Origin: a virus
Length of the DNA: 64,000 nt
Reading direction: 5' to 3' (one strand)
Virus record (IMG/VR): IMGVR_UViG_3300021605_000004
Location: 1 to 64,000 of that record
Position 1 is the first letter of the stretch. Each line of letters begins with the position of its first letter. A model generated the notes under the pieces. It saw nothing but the letters and a program-made list of their open reading frames with translations. It was not told the DNA's origin and ran no database searches. Of this stretch, positions 33,546 to 43,083 are shown piece after piece. The position numbers and the translations under genes were made by a program.

Positions 33546-35030
33546 TTAGAAGGACAACCGAGCGCCAATGGTCCGATCCGCCATGCCGGAACCGCCACTC
33601 AGATACCAATTGAAAGCCCCGGCACTCGTACCACCGTACGCAGCGCCGCCGAAAAACGCCACCCTCCAACCCGAAGCCTGATAATAGTAGTCCGATGGGT
33701 AAGTAGAGGACGAACCTCCAACCGATGCAGGGAGTATAACCCTTGAAGAGTTTACAAGGGTTTTCTGCCAACCGTCAGAAGCGGCAAGGGTTACGCCAAG
33801 ATAGTCGTAACCTTCGCTTGTATTATCAGCCCAAACTGCTGAATTGTTACTTACATAAGGGATATTATTGTTAATGTTGATACCGTCAACGATCTTGTAA
33901 ATATGTCCCCAAAAGTTTGAAATTCCCCTGTACTTTGAATATCCTGTTGCTGCGACCGTTGCACTTGATGTACTTGCGGCGGCGGCATTCTGCCCGGTTG
34001 CATTGCCTATGCTGTTGCCTAATCCCGTGGCCACAATTGGGTAATAATTGTTATATGCAGCCCAATCAGAGACATTAGTAATGCCCGAAATGATTAACTG
34101 AGAATTAAGCGTACCGTATTCGACAATGAAAAGTATCTGAATGGCGTTCACTAAATCGTAATCCATTTGCCGCCATCCGATTCCCCTTTTAGCTGCCATA
34201 AGCCTGCCATTTGCCCTGGTAAAGTTTGTGACGGGCCTGAAGCCAGACACACTTGAAAGCTTATCATTAGTGGGAGTAATTGAAACCCCGGCCTTATAAT
34301 CCCTGTATGCACTATCAGTAGTGGCATCCCATAATACAGCTTCATACGCCCCTATGTAACGGTAATCCTTGTACGCCCCATCTTTGATAAATGCTGGATG
34401 CCGGGTGTAACCTGGTATGCTGTCAAGAGAGATGTTCCAAATATGGTAATTCCCGTTTTTTTGGTACTGGTAATAAAACTTGGGAATCTGTACCATTACC
34501 TGTCCGTCTGCCCCGGTAAGTGTTGAAGCTGCCCCGTTTTCCTTGTACGCCCAATCCGTTGCACTCAGGTAGTATTGAACCGCCCCGGCATCAGATAGAA
34601 CACAGCCGCGCATTTTACTCTGAACAGGTAAAAGCAAGTCACCGGGAGAAGCACCCAACGTTTGACCGGCCAATGTTCCCTGTCTGACATAGGTATCAGT
34701 TACCTCATTCCATGCAAGGCCCTGAAAGTTGGTGTTACTTGAAGCTGAAAGGTTGATCCAGGAAGTGCCGTTGTAGTAATTTAACGTGTGATCTGTCTTG
34801 GCATAGAGCATGCCCTCCTTCGGTGATGATGGGGCCGACGCAGATGGAATTAATTTGATGGTGTCTGTTGATATTTTAGGGATTATTGCTGTTCCCGTAA
34901 AAGTCGGTGATGCAATCGGAGCAAATTTTGCATTTGCCTGAGTCTTAGAATATGGAATAGTTTTATAATCAGTCTGTGCTGATACGTAAAATGAAAGTAT
35001 AGCGAATATTAGGATAAGATACTTTTTCAT
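33546..35030 (-). CDS. DGR target: variable C-type-lectin-like fibre protein
   Basis: A 494-aa protein. It begins with a Sec signal (MKKYLILIFAILSFYVSAQ). A fibre-like part with KFAPIASPTFTGTAIIPK follows, then a DGR-type lectin/formylglycine-enzyme-like C-terminal domain. That domain's end (GWRVAFFGG ... GAFNW ... IGARLSF) is the VR and covers residues 457-494. Fifteen of these residues differ from the TR reading, almost all at Asn-type codons. It probably binds the receptor. The signal peptide leaves open whether it acts on virions or on the lysogen surface. Confidence 0.92.
   Translation of the reverse strand: MKKYLILIFAILSFYVSAQTDYKTIPYSKTQANAKFAPIASPTFTGTAIIPKISTDTIKLIPSASAPSSPKEGMLYAKTDHTLNYYNGTSWINLSASSNTNFQGLAWNEVTDTYVRQGTLAGQTLGASPGDLLLPVQSKMRGCVLSDAGAVQYYLSATDWAYKENGAASTLTGADGQVMVQIPKFYYQYQKNGNYHIWNISLDSIPGYTRHPAFIKDGAYKDYRYIGAYEAVLWDATTDSAYRDYKAGVSITPTNDKLSSVSGFRPVTNFTRANGRLMAAKRGIGWRQMDYDLVNAIQILFIVEYGTLNSQLIISGITNVSDWAAYNNYYPIVATGLGNSIGNATGQNAAAASTSSATVAATGYSKYRGISNFWGHIYKIVDGININNNIPYVSNNSAVWADNTSEGYDYLGVTLAASDGWQKTLVNSSRVILPASVGGSSSTYPSDYYYQASGWRVAFFGGAAYGGTSAGAFNWYLSGGSGMADRTIGARLSF
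33550..33662 (-). repeat. DGR variable repeat (VR)
   Basis: 113 bp at the extreme 3' end of the target gene; the last base of the repeat is in the final Phe codon before TAA. The conserved 5' block (GTGGCGTTTTTCGGCGGC in coding orientation) and the central AATTGG are unchanged relative to the TR. Confidence 0.95.
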
Positions 35031-35032
35031 AA

Positions 35033-35557
35033 TTAAATAGTTTTAAGGATTGTAAAATTTCCGTCCGATCTGGTAATTGCAATAGCTCCTAAAACACTGC
35101 CCGCCTGTGCTGTAAATGAATACACAGAATCTGCTGAAGCTGTAGCTCCCAATATTGTTCCGGCAAAAATACTGTCTGTAATGACTGTTACCGATTTAGC
35201 CCCGGATGGTATTGTAGTGCTCGTTGCATAAGTAGCCATAGATGGCGTATCAGTAGATGTTGGCGCTGGAATAATTGTAACATGTTGTTTTAATGCCAAA
35301 AGCATTGTCGTTATGTCAGAATATGTCGTCGCCCCAATAGGATCACCATTCAATAAAACTATTTGCGAGAAAAACACTTCCTTATTGAACGAAAATTCGT
35401 CAATATTGTCAAATCTCCATCCTGTCCCGGTGACATCCATTCTTACCCACGGTGCGTTTATGTATCTCGTGCCAGTTATGGTTGTATTATTTGACGCCAG
35501 AAAATCTATCTGCACCCTGCTATTAACAGTGTCTATGGTTAAATTAACTTTATTCAT
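35033..35557 (-). CDS. Structural protein upstream of DGR target
   Basis: A 174-aa protein. The N-terminal beta domain (KVNLTIDTVNSRVQIDFLAS) and a C-terminal Ala/Thr/Ser-rich stretch (TIPSGAKSVTVITDSIFAGT) fit a small fibre or baseplate-type protein. It starts a transcript at its own late promoter and ends 2 nt before the DGR target, so the two are probably co-expressed and may bind each other. Confidence 0.65.
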   Translation of the reverse strand: MNKVNLTIDTVNSRVQIDFLASNNTTITGTRYINAPWVRMDVTGTGWRFDNIDEFSFNKEVFFSQIVLLNGDPIGATTYSDITTMLLALKQHVTIIPAPTSTDTPSMATYATSTTIPSGAKSVTVITDSIFAGTILGATASADSVYSFTAQAGSVLGAIAITRSDGNFTILKTI

Positions 35558-35573
35558 TGCTTTGAATTTTAAA

Positions 35574-35604
35574 CAAAGATAATGGGAGTGAAATGGAAAA
35601 TCAA
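35574..35604 (-). promoter_or_regulatory. Promoter of the DGR-fibre operon, TTG-N20-TATCTTTG
   Basis: Minus strand: TTG (35602-35604), 20 nt, TATCTTTG (35574-35581). The start would be about 10 nt before ATG 35557. It drives 35557 to about 31931, including the RT. Confidence 0.7.
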
Positions 35605-35607
35605 CGG

Positions 35608-38600
35608 CTACCGAATGACCCTTGCGCTGCGTTTCTTTTTCAAAGGCGTTTTTTCAGCATTGGATATTCGTGTCATTAGTTTGTCAACTGTTCCGGCACC
35701 TGGATACCCATACATGGTAGCTAATACTAAATGAACGCTTCTTGCAGCATTCCAAGCATCGTATTCTGATTTAGAAAGAGATTCACCTGCCATTACTTTT
35801 TTACCAATGTTATACAAACTTCCACCTGCGGCAGTTACTGTTTGTAACATTGTTTGAGCTGCCATAGTGTACTGCAATAAGGCATCAAAAACCTTCGCTG
35901 CGTCGGTATATCCATTTGTCTCAACAGGCCTAACGTAAAATGCTGCAAGTGCATAATTGTTTAAGTCTTTCAGCCACTCAGGTTTCTTATTGGCAGGATG
36001 TGTGGAATTTATAATAGAAAGTGCAGTTATTTGTGTTGCCCTATTTATATTACCCCAGGTGCCAAGTGATAATTGCATCATGCTTGCTGCCGGGATAGCA
36101 TACCAAAATGCCGGGTCTTTTAATTTGGATATTCCCTTGAGTGCATTATCCTTTAATTTATTGGCTGTTTCTTTATCCCATAAATCAACAATCTGGGCAG
36201 CAATATAAGACAGTCCGGCCATTTGAACTACACCTATAGATGCAAAGGCTGTTTGTGAAGCAAGGAATGATCCTATTTTTTTTGTTGCCTCAGCTCTTCC
36301 CTCATTGGTTCCAAGCGTTAAGTTTTTCACTTGTTTTATAAAACGCAAACTTTCTCTTATTTGCCATGTCTGCATGTAGTTAATCATAATGTCACCGGCA
36401 CCACCATCCTGTGCCTTTTTGACAATCTTTTCCATGGATGGGAACGTGTCATATGCCATCCACTTTGCTTCTGCTGATGCTTTTGCAAATTGATCCATGT
36501 TGGCACTCTTATACTCTGGATCGGTAAGCCACTTGTTTGTGTCAAACTCTTTCCCGGTAAACTCCAGGAACGCATGATTGAACTCGTTCAGGAATATCCT
36601 TTTTTGCGTTGCTCTATCGTTAAATGACAACACATATAATCCTTTCTTTGTTGCGTTATTTGAGTCGCTATACTCAGAATAATATCGTTCTGCTTCCCTA
36701 AACCCGGATTCATTATGAAGAACCTCAAGTGTTTTATTTTCCTCTTTGTCGAGTTTCAACATCGTATCTGCGTAGTCTTTCCATTGGGATACAGGCAACT
36801 GTCCAAGTGCAGTGAACTGGTTCCCTGCGGTATCTTTTATCAACCTCGTTGGATCAAGTAACGATACGCGTCCCATTTTAGCTCCCGTAGTTAACGCCTT
36901 AATCAATATACGGTTTCCTACACCCCTGTTTATTTTCGTGGCATATACATTTGTAAATCTGGTTCGCAGTCCTTCTGCGAGTTCAGATACAACTTGAACC
37001 TCTGGTATTGATAATGATTTCTTTGGAGCCTCGCCCGGAACACCGCTAACCTCTGTTTTGTTTTTTAGTGTGTTCAATGCCCTTACTGTATTGTAAAGAG
37101 GGTCAGCCATGTAATAATTTAACAGATTGGTAAGCGTATATTGCCTAAACTTATCTGTGGCACCCATTTTAGATATGTGATAATCAAATGTACGCTCGTT
37201 TACATTTCCTGATTTTGTATGAGGTGCAGTTCTGTCAAGCAGCGCAGAGTCTATGAATTGTTGAGCGTTCATAGCATCATCAACAGGCTTGTCGAAAATA
37301 AAGAATGGATCATAAAAACGTAAAGGTGTAAATGGGATATTCCTTTTTGTAGCATTTACCTTTTGTTCGTGTTGTTGTGCATCGTATCCCTTTTGTAAAT
37401 CCCTTAAAAATTGAAATAAATTTTTAGACAACAGGTGTGATACATCTTTATAAACCTCCTCATCTGTTTTTTCAAGTTTAAGTATAATGTCCTTCCCTCC
37501 ATTCCTATTTCGTAAATTCTGATAAGCCTGCCTGTCTAATTTCCTTGTCTCAGCATCATACCCTTTGCTGTTTTGAGCATCCGCAATATATCTTTTACCC
37601 CAATCCGATTCCGCTATATCCCAATAACTCAAGACCTGTTCCTTTGTCAGGCCGGTAGCCTGCATGATGCTTTGAAGTTTGGCCTCTGGAATATTGGCCT
37701 GCCATGTCATCATTACCCTCAGTGCATTGACCTCCCTGTCTGCAAGTTCTTTTGATTTATTGGTTTTAAATTCAGACCTAAAGGTTTTGGCAAACGGTGA
37801 AGATGTAAGTGCTGTGTGAAATAACACGTCTCGTTTTTTGTTTAACATCTCAATGGATGTTAAAAGTGCATTGTTGAAAATTTCAAATACCGGATGTGAG
37901 TGCTTTCCGGCAATGCCATATTTTTCATCAATGTCGGTCATGTCTTTTTTACGGGAAAGGTCTTTAAGCAATTCACCTTTGTTTTCTTCATTCAATAACC
38001 TGTCTCGGACATATTTTGATTTTTCTGCCGCAGCCCTTATCACATTTATAAAATCCACGTCGATAATACTTGCACGTTTTAACACGTCAATAGACGAAGC
38101 TATGTCAATAAGTTTGCGCGGCATATTGCCATAAGTCAACTGCTCGACAACTTTAACATAAGTATCCAACTCTCCAAGCGAAAGATTGTCAATGGATTTA
38201 TCATTTGAATTTTTACGGAGCCACGCAATGACTTCTCTTTGTTCTGGTGTGAAATTTTCCCAGTCAACAAACTTCCAATTATCTTTCGCCTGGTATTTGC
38301 TTATGTATTTAAAGTATTGCTCCGACTGTTGCAGTAACTTTTCTGTCATTCCCTCAATACCCACCTCGTTCAGTTTGGTAAATAGTCCCTGGACACTTTC
38401 ACCATAGACGGCATCTTGATAATTTTTAGCTAAGTCGCTGTATTTATCAATTACATTTCCATTCTTGTCGTAAAATTTACCATCAGAATACGTAATATCT
38501 TCCTGTGCCATCAATCTGTCGATCTTATTTTTGACCAGCGACAGGTTCTTTTTTAATTGGATTACATCATCTATGCTGCTTATATTGGCTGGATCTATCT

Positions 38601-41600
38601 TAATCAAGTCTTCAACACTTCCAATCAATCCGTCCATGGAGTCCGCACTAATCATCCGTTCAACACCTGAATCGGAAAAAATTTTGTCCATTTCATTGCG
38701 GTAATCATCGAAGAACTTTTGAACATTCTCGACATTTGATACTTTTTTACGGGTTAATTCTTCCGCTATTGTCCTTAAATCAGAAAGCATCTGATCTGGC
38801 ATGTCAGCAAACTTATCTTTAGGAATTGCCTGTAATTCTTTAGCCCATCCCAGATAACCTTTTCCTGTTCCTTTTGAAAATTCATTCTTTTTTATAAGCC
38901 TACCAATCTCCTTCTGTAATTCTGCTATTTCATTGGCAGTTTCCTTAAACGCTATGTCTGTTGTGGCTTTTTCTATGTAATTCAAGGCTTTTTCAAGATC
39001 GCGATACGATGTGGCGTTGTTTACTCTGCGAAGTAAGGTTTTTGTTTTCTGTCCGGTTAGTTTTTTTATCACATCGGAGTTGTCTTCAATGGTGCTTGAA
39101 ATTTGAGACCTTACATCATCTATTGTTTCCAGTTCGCTTCGCAATGAACCTGCATTGTTTTTAAGTCCTGTTACTTCCTTGCTGCGGGACTCAGCTCCTT
39201 TTTCAAACGCTTCTGTCTTTGTCTTTCCTTTGATTTTTTGTTCAGCCTGGAATAATTTGTCTTTTAAGTTACGATAGTCCTGTTTCAGTTTATTCCTTAT
39301 ACCAACAGTTTCCTCAATGTCTTTTTGTACTTTTTTAGAATCAAATTCCTTCCATTGCGGTAGTCCATTGAACTTTGATATGAGCTTGCTTGTTTCTTCT
39401 TGTGGTAAATTTTGTTCTTTGCACAACCTTTTAATCTCGGCCACACCTTTAGATACAGCTTCTGCAACAGAGCCTCCAAGTCTCACGGCTTCTGACGCGA
39501 CCCAAACACCGCCTTTCATAATTTGAGCCTGATATGGTAAGAATGCCACCATTGTCATATTGTTGACGGCATCATATCCTTGCTTTTTTATTCTTGCTGC
39601 AAGTTCATCGGCCTTGTCTTTTATGGATTTCTTTGTGACTTCTTCCGGTGTCGGAATACGCTTCCGTTCTTCGGCCATCTGTTTCCTGATAGGCTCAGAC
39701 AGTTTATTCATCTCCTGCATGGTGATTTCACGACGGGCAAAACGCTCCTGGATGGCGTTCATTTGCTCGTCAAGGGACGGAACTTTTACTGGTTCTGGTT
39801 CGTGTTTGGCTGCGGCGGGTTCTGAGATGGTAGGCTCGGTGATGAGTTCGTCTGCTTGTTTGATTGCCTCAACGAGTCCAGCTTCATCTGCGCTTTCTGC
39901 TTTGCGTTCAATATCCGCTGTAACGCTTTCAAGTTCGTTAACGTCCTTGTCTGTAATTCGTTTGATTGTTCCATCGCTTACCTGTGTTTTTATTTCTTCG
40001 TAAATTGGTTTAAATTCAGGTATTCCAGCCATATCCGGGAAAAGATCAGTTCCATCTTTAACGCCTTTGCGTGTTTCAATTCTTTTCTTTACACATTCGA
40101 TAAACTGCTCACCTTTTGGTGTTATGGAATATTCTCCATCGCCAAAAGAAGATACATAACCTTTTTTATCTAATGACTTAAATAATTTTTCCTTTATTTT
40201 GTCCTTAATGGTTATTACCTCTGTTCCATTTTCGGAACTTATAGATTTTAAATCCATGTCCTTTACGGTAGAATACAACATCGACGCCTCCATTGGCTTC
40301 ATGTCTGTATTAAGTCCACTCACTACATCTTCTACCGCTTTAACTTGACTTATACTTACCTCTTTATGTGGCTCAATTATCTTACCTCTATTTCCTTCAG
40401 TGGGAGTGACTGGTTTTTCGGCAACAACCGATGGTTCTTCCTTTGGTACTTCGATCGGGTTTACGGATTCAGCCTTAGTCTCTGTGATAGGTGCCTGCAT
40501 CTCTACAGGCACCTTTTCTTCGGATATAGGCTCACTTACTTGCAGCCGCCCTTTTTCTTCTTGCCCATTTTCGATAGGTATTTCTGGTTTGACTTCCGAA
40601 GGCTTAACCGCTGAGGGCGGGGTAATAGCATCTTCAACTGCCTTGACAAGTTCAGGGTTACTCCCGTCTGCCTTGGCCTTGTGATAGGCTTCGGATATTG
40701 ATTGATTTGTGGTTTTTATTTCTTTAACCCACGGTTCGTTGTAATCAGAAAGTTGATTTTTAGTTATCTCGATACCGATTTTAGGGGCAATTTCATCGTT
40801 TATCTTTTGAATTATTTCTTCCGTTGTTAAATCTTTTGACTTCCCGCTATCAAATATTTCATTTTCAATATCATCCCATATCTTTTTAATTTGAGGTATT
40901 GTTCCTTTGTTTGTTTTTAACCTATCGAAATATATTTCTCCTTCGGGAATTATCCTTTTTGCAGAAACAACATCTCCATTAGGCAATACAACTCTGATTT
41001 CTTTCGTACCACCCCTCCACAACATCGCAATATCTTCTATTGAAAATATTGAATTGTCAGGATGAGTATGTATAATAATAGACGGTTTTTCTGGTTCCCA
41101 ATTTACTCCTGCATTGGGAGATATGATGCCCTTATCTGATTCTAATTGGGTACTTATAATATTTCCTTTTTCATCAGTTACAACTGCCCACTCACTTTGC
41201 CTTCCATTATTGGCAATTCTATCTAATTTCTCAATAGATTTAGGGTTCTCTTTACCTATTTCGTCAAGTTTATTCTGCACTTCCCCCCCCGCCTGCCGGA
41301 CGGGTTCGGGGGTAGGCTCAACCGGCACATCCGCAGGCTTGTCCTCCGCTGCGGTCGGAGTTTGTTTTACTGTGGTAACTATTTTATTAAATTCCTGTAC
41401 GGCCTTGGTTTCGTTCTGGTTTCTTTCCAGTGGCTCTTTATCTTTTGCTTCATTGACTTCATTGAGATCAATACCTGCGGACTTGGATTGTTCCACAACC
41501 TCTGCCTTTTGCTGAAGTGTTAATTCTGCTGATTCGTTGTTTAATTTTGCGTCTTTAATGACTGAATATGCACGTATCGCTTCTGAATTAGCTTCTTCCA

Positions 41601-43083
41601 TTGTGGCATAATCGACAGATGTAACCACCTCTCCTTTGTTATTGTTGGTCGTTACATTGAATTTTTCTCCAACAGGAGTAATAACAACGCCATCAATCGC
41701 AGGAATAACACTCGGCCTTATACCCTCAGTAGCCCATGCAATCTTAATTTTTGCACTTTGAGGTACTTGTGGATCTTTTAAAAACGTTTCAGGCGTTTCA
41801 ATCCATTTTGTTTCAGCGCCCTCACCCATAGACCTGAGTTCTTCGGGTGTAAATTCTATCTTAAACTCTCCTTTATTGGCCTTGTCAGACGTGAAATTAT
41901 TTGATTTTATAAATTTCCCGGCCGCATGGATTCCTTTTAGTCCACCAAGAGTTGCGAACGACATGATCCAGTCTTCGTTCGTAATATCCTTCCATTTTTT
42001 CCCTTCAAGCATAGCACCACCAGTAACAAAGGCCACATTTTCTACACCAAATCCTGTTGTGTTAATGGCTGCCTTTGCCGCCTTCTCAGTAAGACCTGAA
42101 AATGCTTTCGTTGCGGCCTTACTTGCCATCGCAGTGCCATACCCTATACCACCCACAATGCCACCAAGTATAGATCCCTTACCAAACGCTTTTGCTGTTT
42201 GGCCCCAGTCCACATCGTTAGGGTCGGCGCCATCTCCAATTTGCGTCAATACATCTCTTGCCGCATCATACGCGCCTAATGCGCCAGCCCCTTGTGCAGC
42301 CGACTGTGACAGTACGGACATCGGATGAGTGACAATATTCTTAGCCGTCTGTTTGATGAACTCCTTTGCTGCGGTCTCTGTCATGCCTTCTTTTACTGCA
42401 ACGGATACCGCTTTTTTTACAGCGGATTTTGCAAGCATGCCTACACCAGCTTTAGCAACACCTCCACCAATAGACCCGCCAGGTCCGAATGACGGCAAGT
42501 CAATTACCAGTGACGTGAACATGGATGCAACTTTCTCCGGTGTGCTGGGCTGGTAGTCGGTAATGTCAGTAGTCATTATAGGGCGTCCCTCTTTGGCTTT
42601 ATAAGCCATTCCTATCAATGAATTATTTAACCCATCAGCTAATATGTAATCAAATGAAGATTCTGCTGCCTTTTTATCCCAATCCATGAACGGTTTTGAC
42701 GTTCCTTCTTCAATGTTTTGCAGTTTTATTTCTGCAATGTTCGGCGGATTGTCAACTACTGATGCTGGACTTTGAGTAGATGAAGGTACGACGGGTGACT
42801 CCACTACGGCCTCGCCAGATAAGGATGATCGTGAAGGACTCTGGCTTTCGAATGGTTGTAACGTTACATCGCCAGAACCGGTAGGTTCTTTTTTTTTTAA
42901 TGTCCAGTTGGATTCGAACTCATTATATCCACCAACGTCCAGTTTGTTTTGAGTAGCAAAGTCGTGAAAACTTTTCCTGTTTTCCGGCTTCTCCATTCCG
43001 GTTTTAAATGACTGGTAATCGCCAATATCCAATTTATTGGACACCGCAAAATCATATAACGACTTTAAGTTTTTTTCGTCCAT
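35608..43083 (-). CDS. Giant internal virion protein with JAB-like domain
   Basis: 2491 aa, starting MDEKNLKSLYDF; ATG 43083 is chosen because it overlaps the previous stop by one base (TAATG). Residues 9-60 contain two copies of a LYDFAVSNKLDIGDYQSF-type repeat. Glycine/alanine-rich, membrane-like helices follow (about 205-400). A JAB/MPN-like motif IHTHPDNSIFSIED has H672, H674, S681 and D684. Residues ~1150-1700 are long coiled coils. The C-terminal ~800 residues are helical. Its size and place before the nozzle/ring genes fit an ejected internal protein. The function of the JAB-like domain is unproven. Confidence 0.75.
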   Translation of the reverse strand: MDEKNLKSLYDFAVSNKLDIGDYQSFKTGMEKPENRKSFHDFATQNKLDVGGYNEFESNWTLKKKEPTGSGDVTLQPFESQSPSRSSLSGEAVVESPVVPSSTQSPASVVDNPPNIAEIKLQNIEEGTSKPFMDWDKKAAESSFDYILADGLNNSLIGMAYKAKEGRPIMTTDITDYQPSTPEKVASMFTSLVIDLPSFGPGGSIGGGVAKAGVGMLAKSAVKKAVSVAVKEGMTETAAKEFIKQTAKNIVTHPMSVLSQSAAQGAGALGAYDAARDVLTQIGDGADPNDVDWGQTAKAFGKGSILGGIVGGIGYGTAMASKAATKAFSGLTEKAAKAAINTTGFGVENVAFVTGGAMLEGKKWKDITNEDWIMSFATLGGLKGIHAAGKFIKSNNFTSDKANKGEFKIEFTPEELRSMGEGAETKWIETPETFLKDPQVPQSAKIKIAWATEGIRPSVIPAIDGVVITPVGEKFNVTTNNNKGEVVTSVDYATMEEANSEAIRAYSVIKDAKLNNESAELTLQQKAEVVEQSKSAGIDLNEVNEAKDKEPLERNQNETKAVQEFNKIVTTVKQTPTAAEDKPADVPVEPTPEPVRQAGGEVQNKLDEIGKENPKSIEKLDRIANNGRQSEWAVVTDEKGNIISTQLESDKGIISPNAGVNWEPEKPSIIIHTHPDNSIFSIEDIAMLWRGGTKEIRVVLPNGDVVSAKRIIPEGEIYFDRLKTNKGTIPQIKKIWDDIENEIFDSGKSKDLTTEEIIQKINDEIAPKIGIEITKNQLSDYNEPWVKEIKTTNQSISEAYHKAKADGSNPELVKAVEDAITPPSAVKPSEVKPEIPIENGQEEKGRLQVSEPISEEKVPVEMQAPITETKAESVNPIEVPKEEPSVVAEKPVTPTEGNRGKIIEPHKEVSISQVKAVEDVVSGLNTDMKPMEASMLYSTVKDMDLKSISSENGTEVITIKDKIKEKLFKSLDKKGYVSSFGDGEYSITPKGEQFIECVKKRIETRKGVKDGTDLFPDMAGIPEFKPIYEEIKTQVSDGTIKRITDKDVNELESVTADIERKAESADEAGLVEAIKQADELITEPTISEPAAAKHEPEPVKVPSLDEQMNAIQERFARREITMQEMNKLSEPIRKQMAEERKRIPTPEEVTKKSIKDKADELAARIKKQGYDAVNNMTMVAFLPYQAQIMKGGVWVASEAVRLGGSVAEAVSKGVAEIKRLCKEQNLPQEETSKLISKFNGLPQWKEFDSKKVQKDIEETVGIRNKLKQDYRNLKDKLFQAEQKIKGKTKTEAFEKGAESRSKEVTGLKNNAGSLRSELETIDDVRSQISSTIEDNSDVIKKLTGQKTKTLLRRVNNATSYRDLEKALNYIEKATTDIAFKETANEIAELQKEIGRLIKKNEFSKGTGKGYLGWAKELQAIPKDKFADMPDQMLSDLRTIAEELTRKKVSNVENVQKFFDDYRNEMDKIFSDSGVERMISADSMDGLIGSVEDLIKIDPANISSIDDVIQLKKNLSLVKNKIDRLMAQEDITYSDGKFYDKNGNVIDKYSDLAKNYQDAVYGESVQGLFTKLNEVGIEGMTEKLLQQSEQYFKYISKYQAKDNWKFVDWENFTPEQREVIAWLRKNSNDKSIDNLSLGELDTYVKVVEQLTYGNMPRKLIDIASSIDVLKRASIIDVDFINVIRAAAEKSKYVRDRLLNEENKGELLKDLSRKKDMTDIDEKYGIAGKHSHPVFEIFNNALLTSIEMLNKKRDVLFHTALTSSPFAKTFRSEFKTNKSKELADREVNALRVMMTWQANIPEAKLQSIMQATGLTKEQVLSYWDIAESDWGKRYIADAQNSKGYDAETRKLDRQAYQNLRNRNGGKDIILKLEKTDEEVYKDVSHLLSKNLFQFLRDLQKGYDAQQHEQKVNATKRNIPFTPLRFYDPFFIFDKPVDDAMNAQQFIDSALLDRTAPHTKSGNVNERTFDYHISKMGATDKFRQYTLTNLLNYYMADPLYNTVRALNTLKNKTEVSGVPGEAPKKSLSIPEVQVVSELAEGLRTRFTNVYATKINRGVGNRILIKALTTGAKMGRVSLLDPTRLIKDTAGNQFTALGQLPVSQWKDYADTMLKLDKEENKTLEVLHNESGFREAERYYSEYSDSNNATKKGLYVLSFNDRATQKRIFLNEFNHAFLEFTGKEFDTNKWLTDPEYKSANMDQFAKASAEAKWMAYDTFPSMEKIVKKAQDGGAGDIMINYMQTWQIRESLRFIKQVKNLTLGTNEGRAEATKKIGSFLASQTAFASIGVVQMAGLSYIAAQIVDLWDKETANKLKDNALKGISKLKDPAFWYAIPAASMMQLSLGTWGNINRATQITALSIINSTHPANKKPEWLKDLNNYALAAFYVRPVETNGYTDAAKVFDALLQYTMAAQTMLQTVTAAGGSLYNIGKKVMAGESLSKSEYDAWNAARSVHLVLATMYGYPGAGTVDKLMTRISNAEKTPLKKKRSARVIR

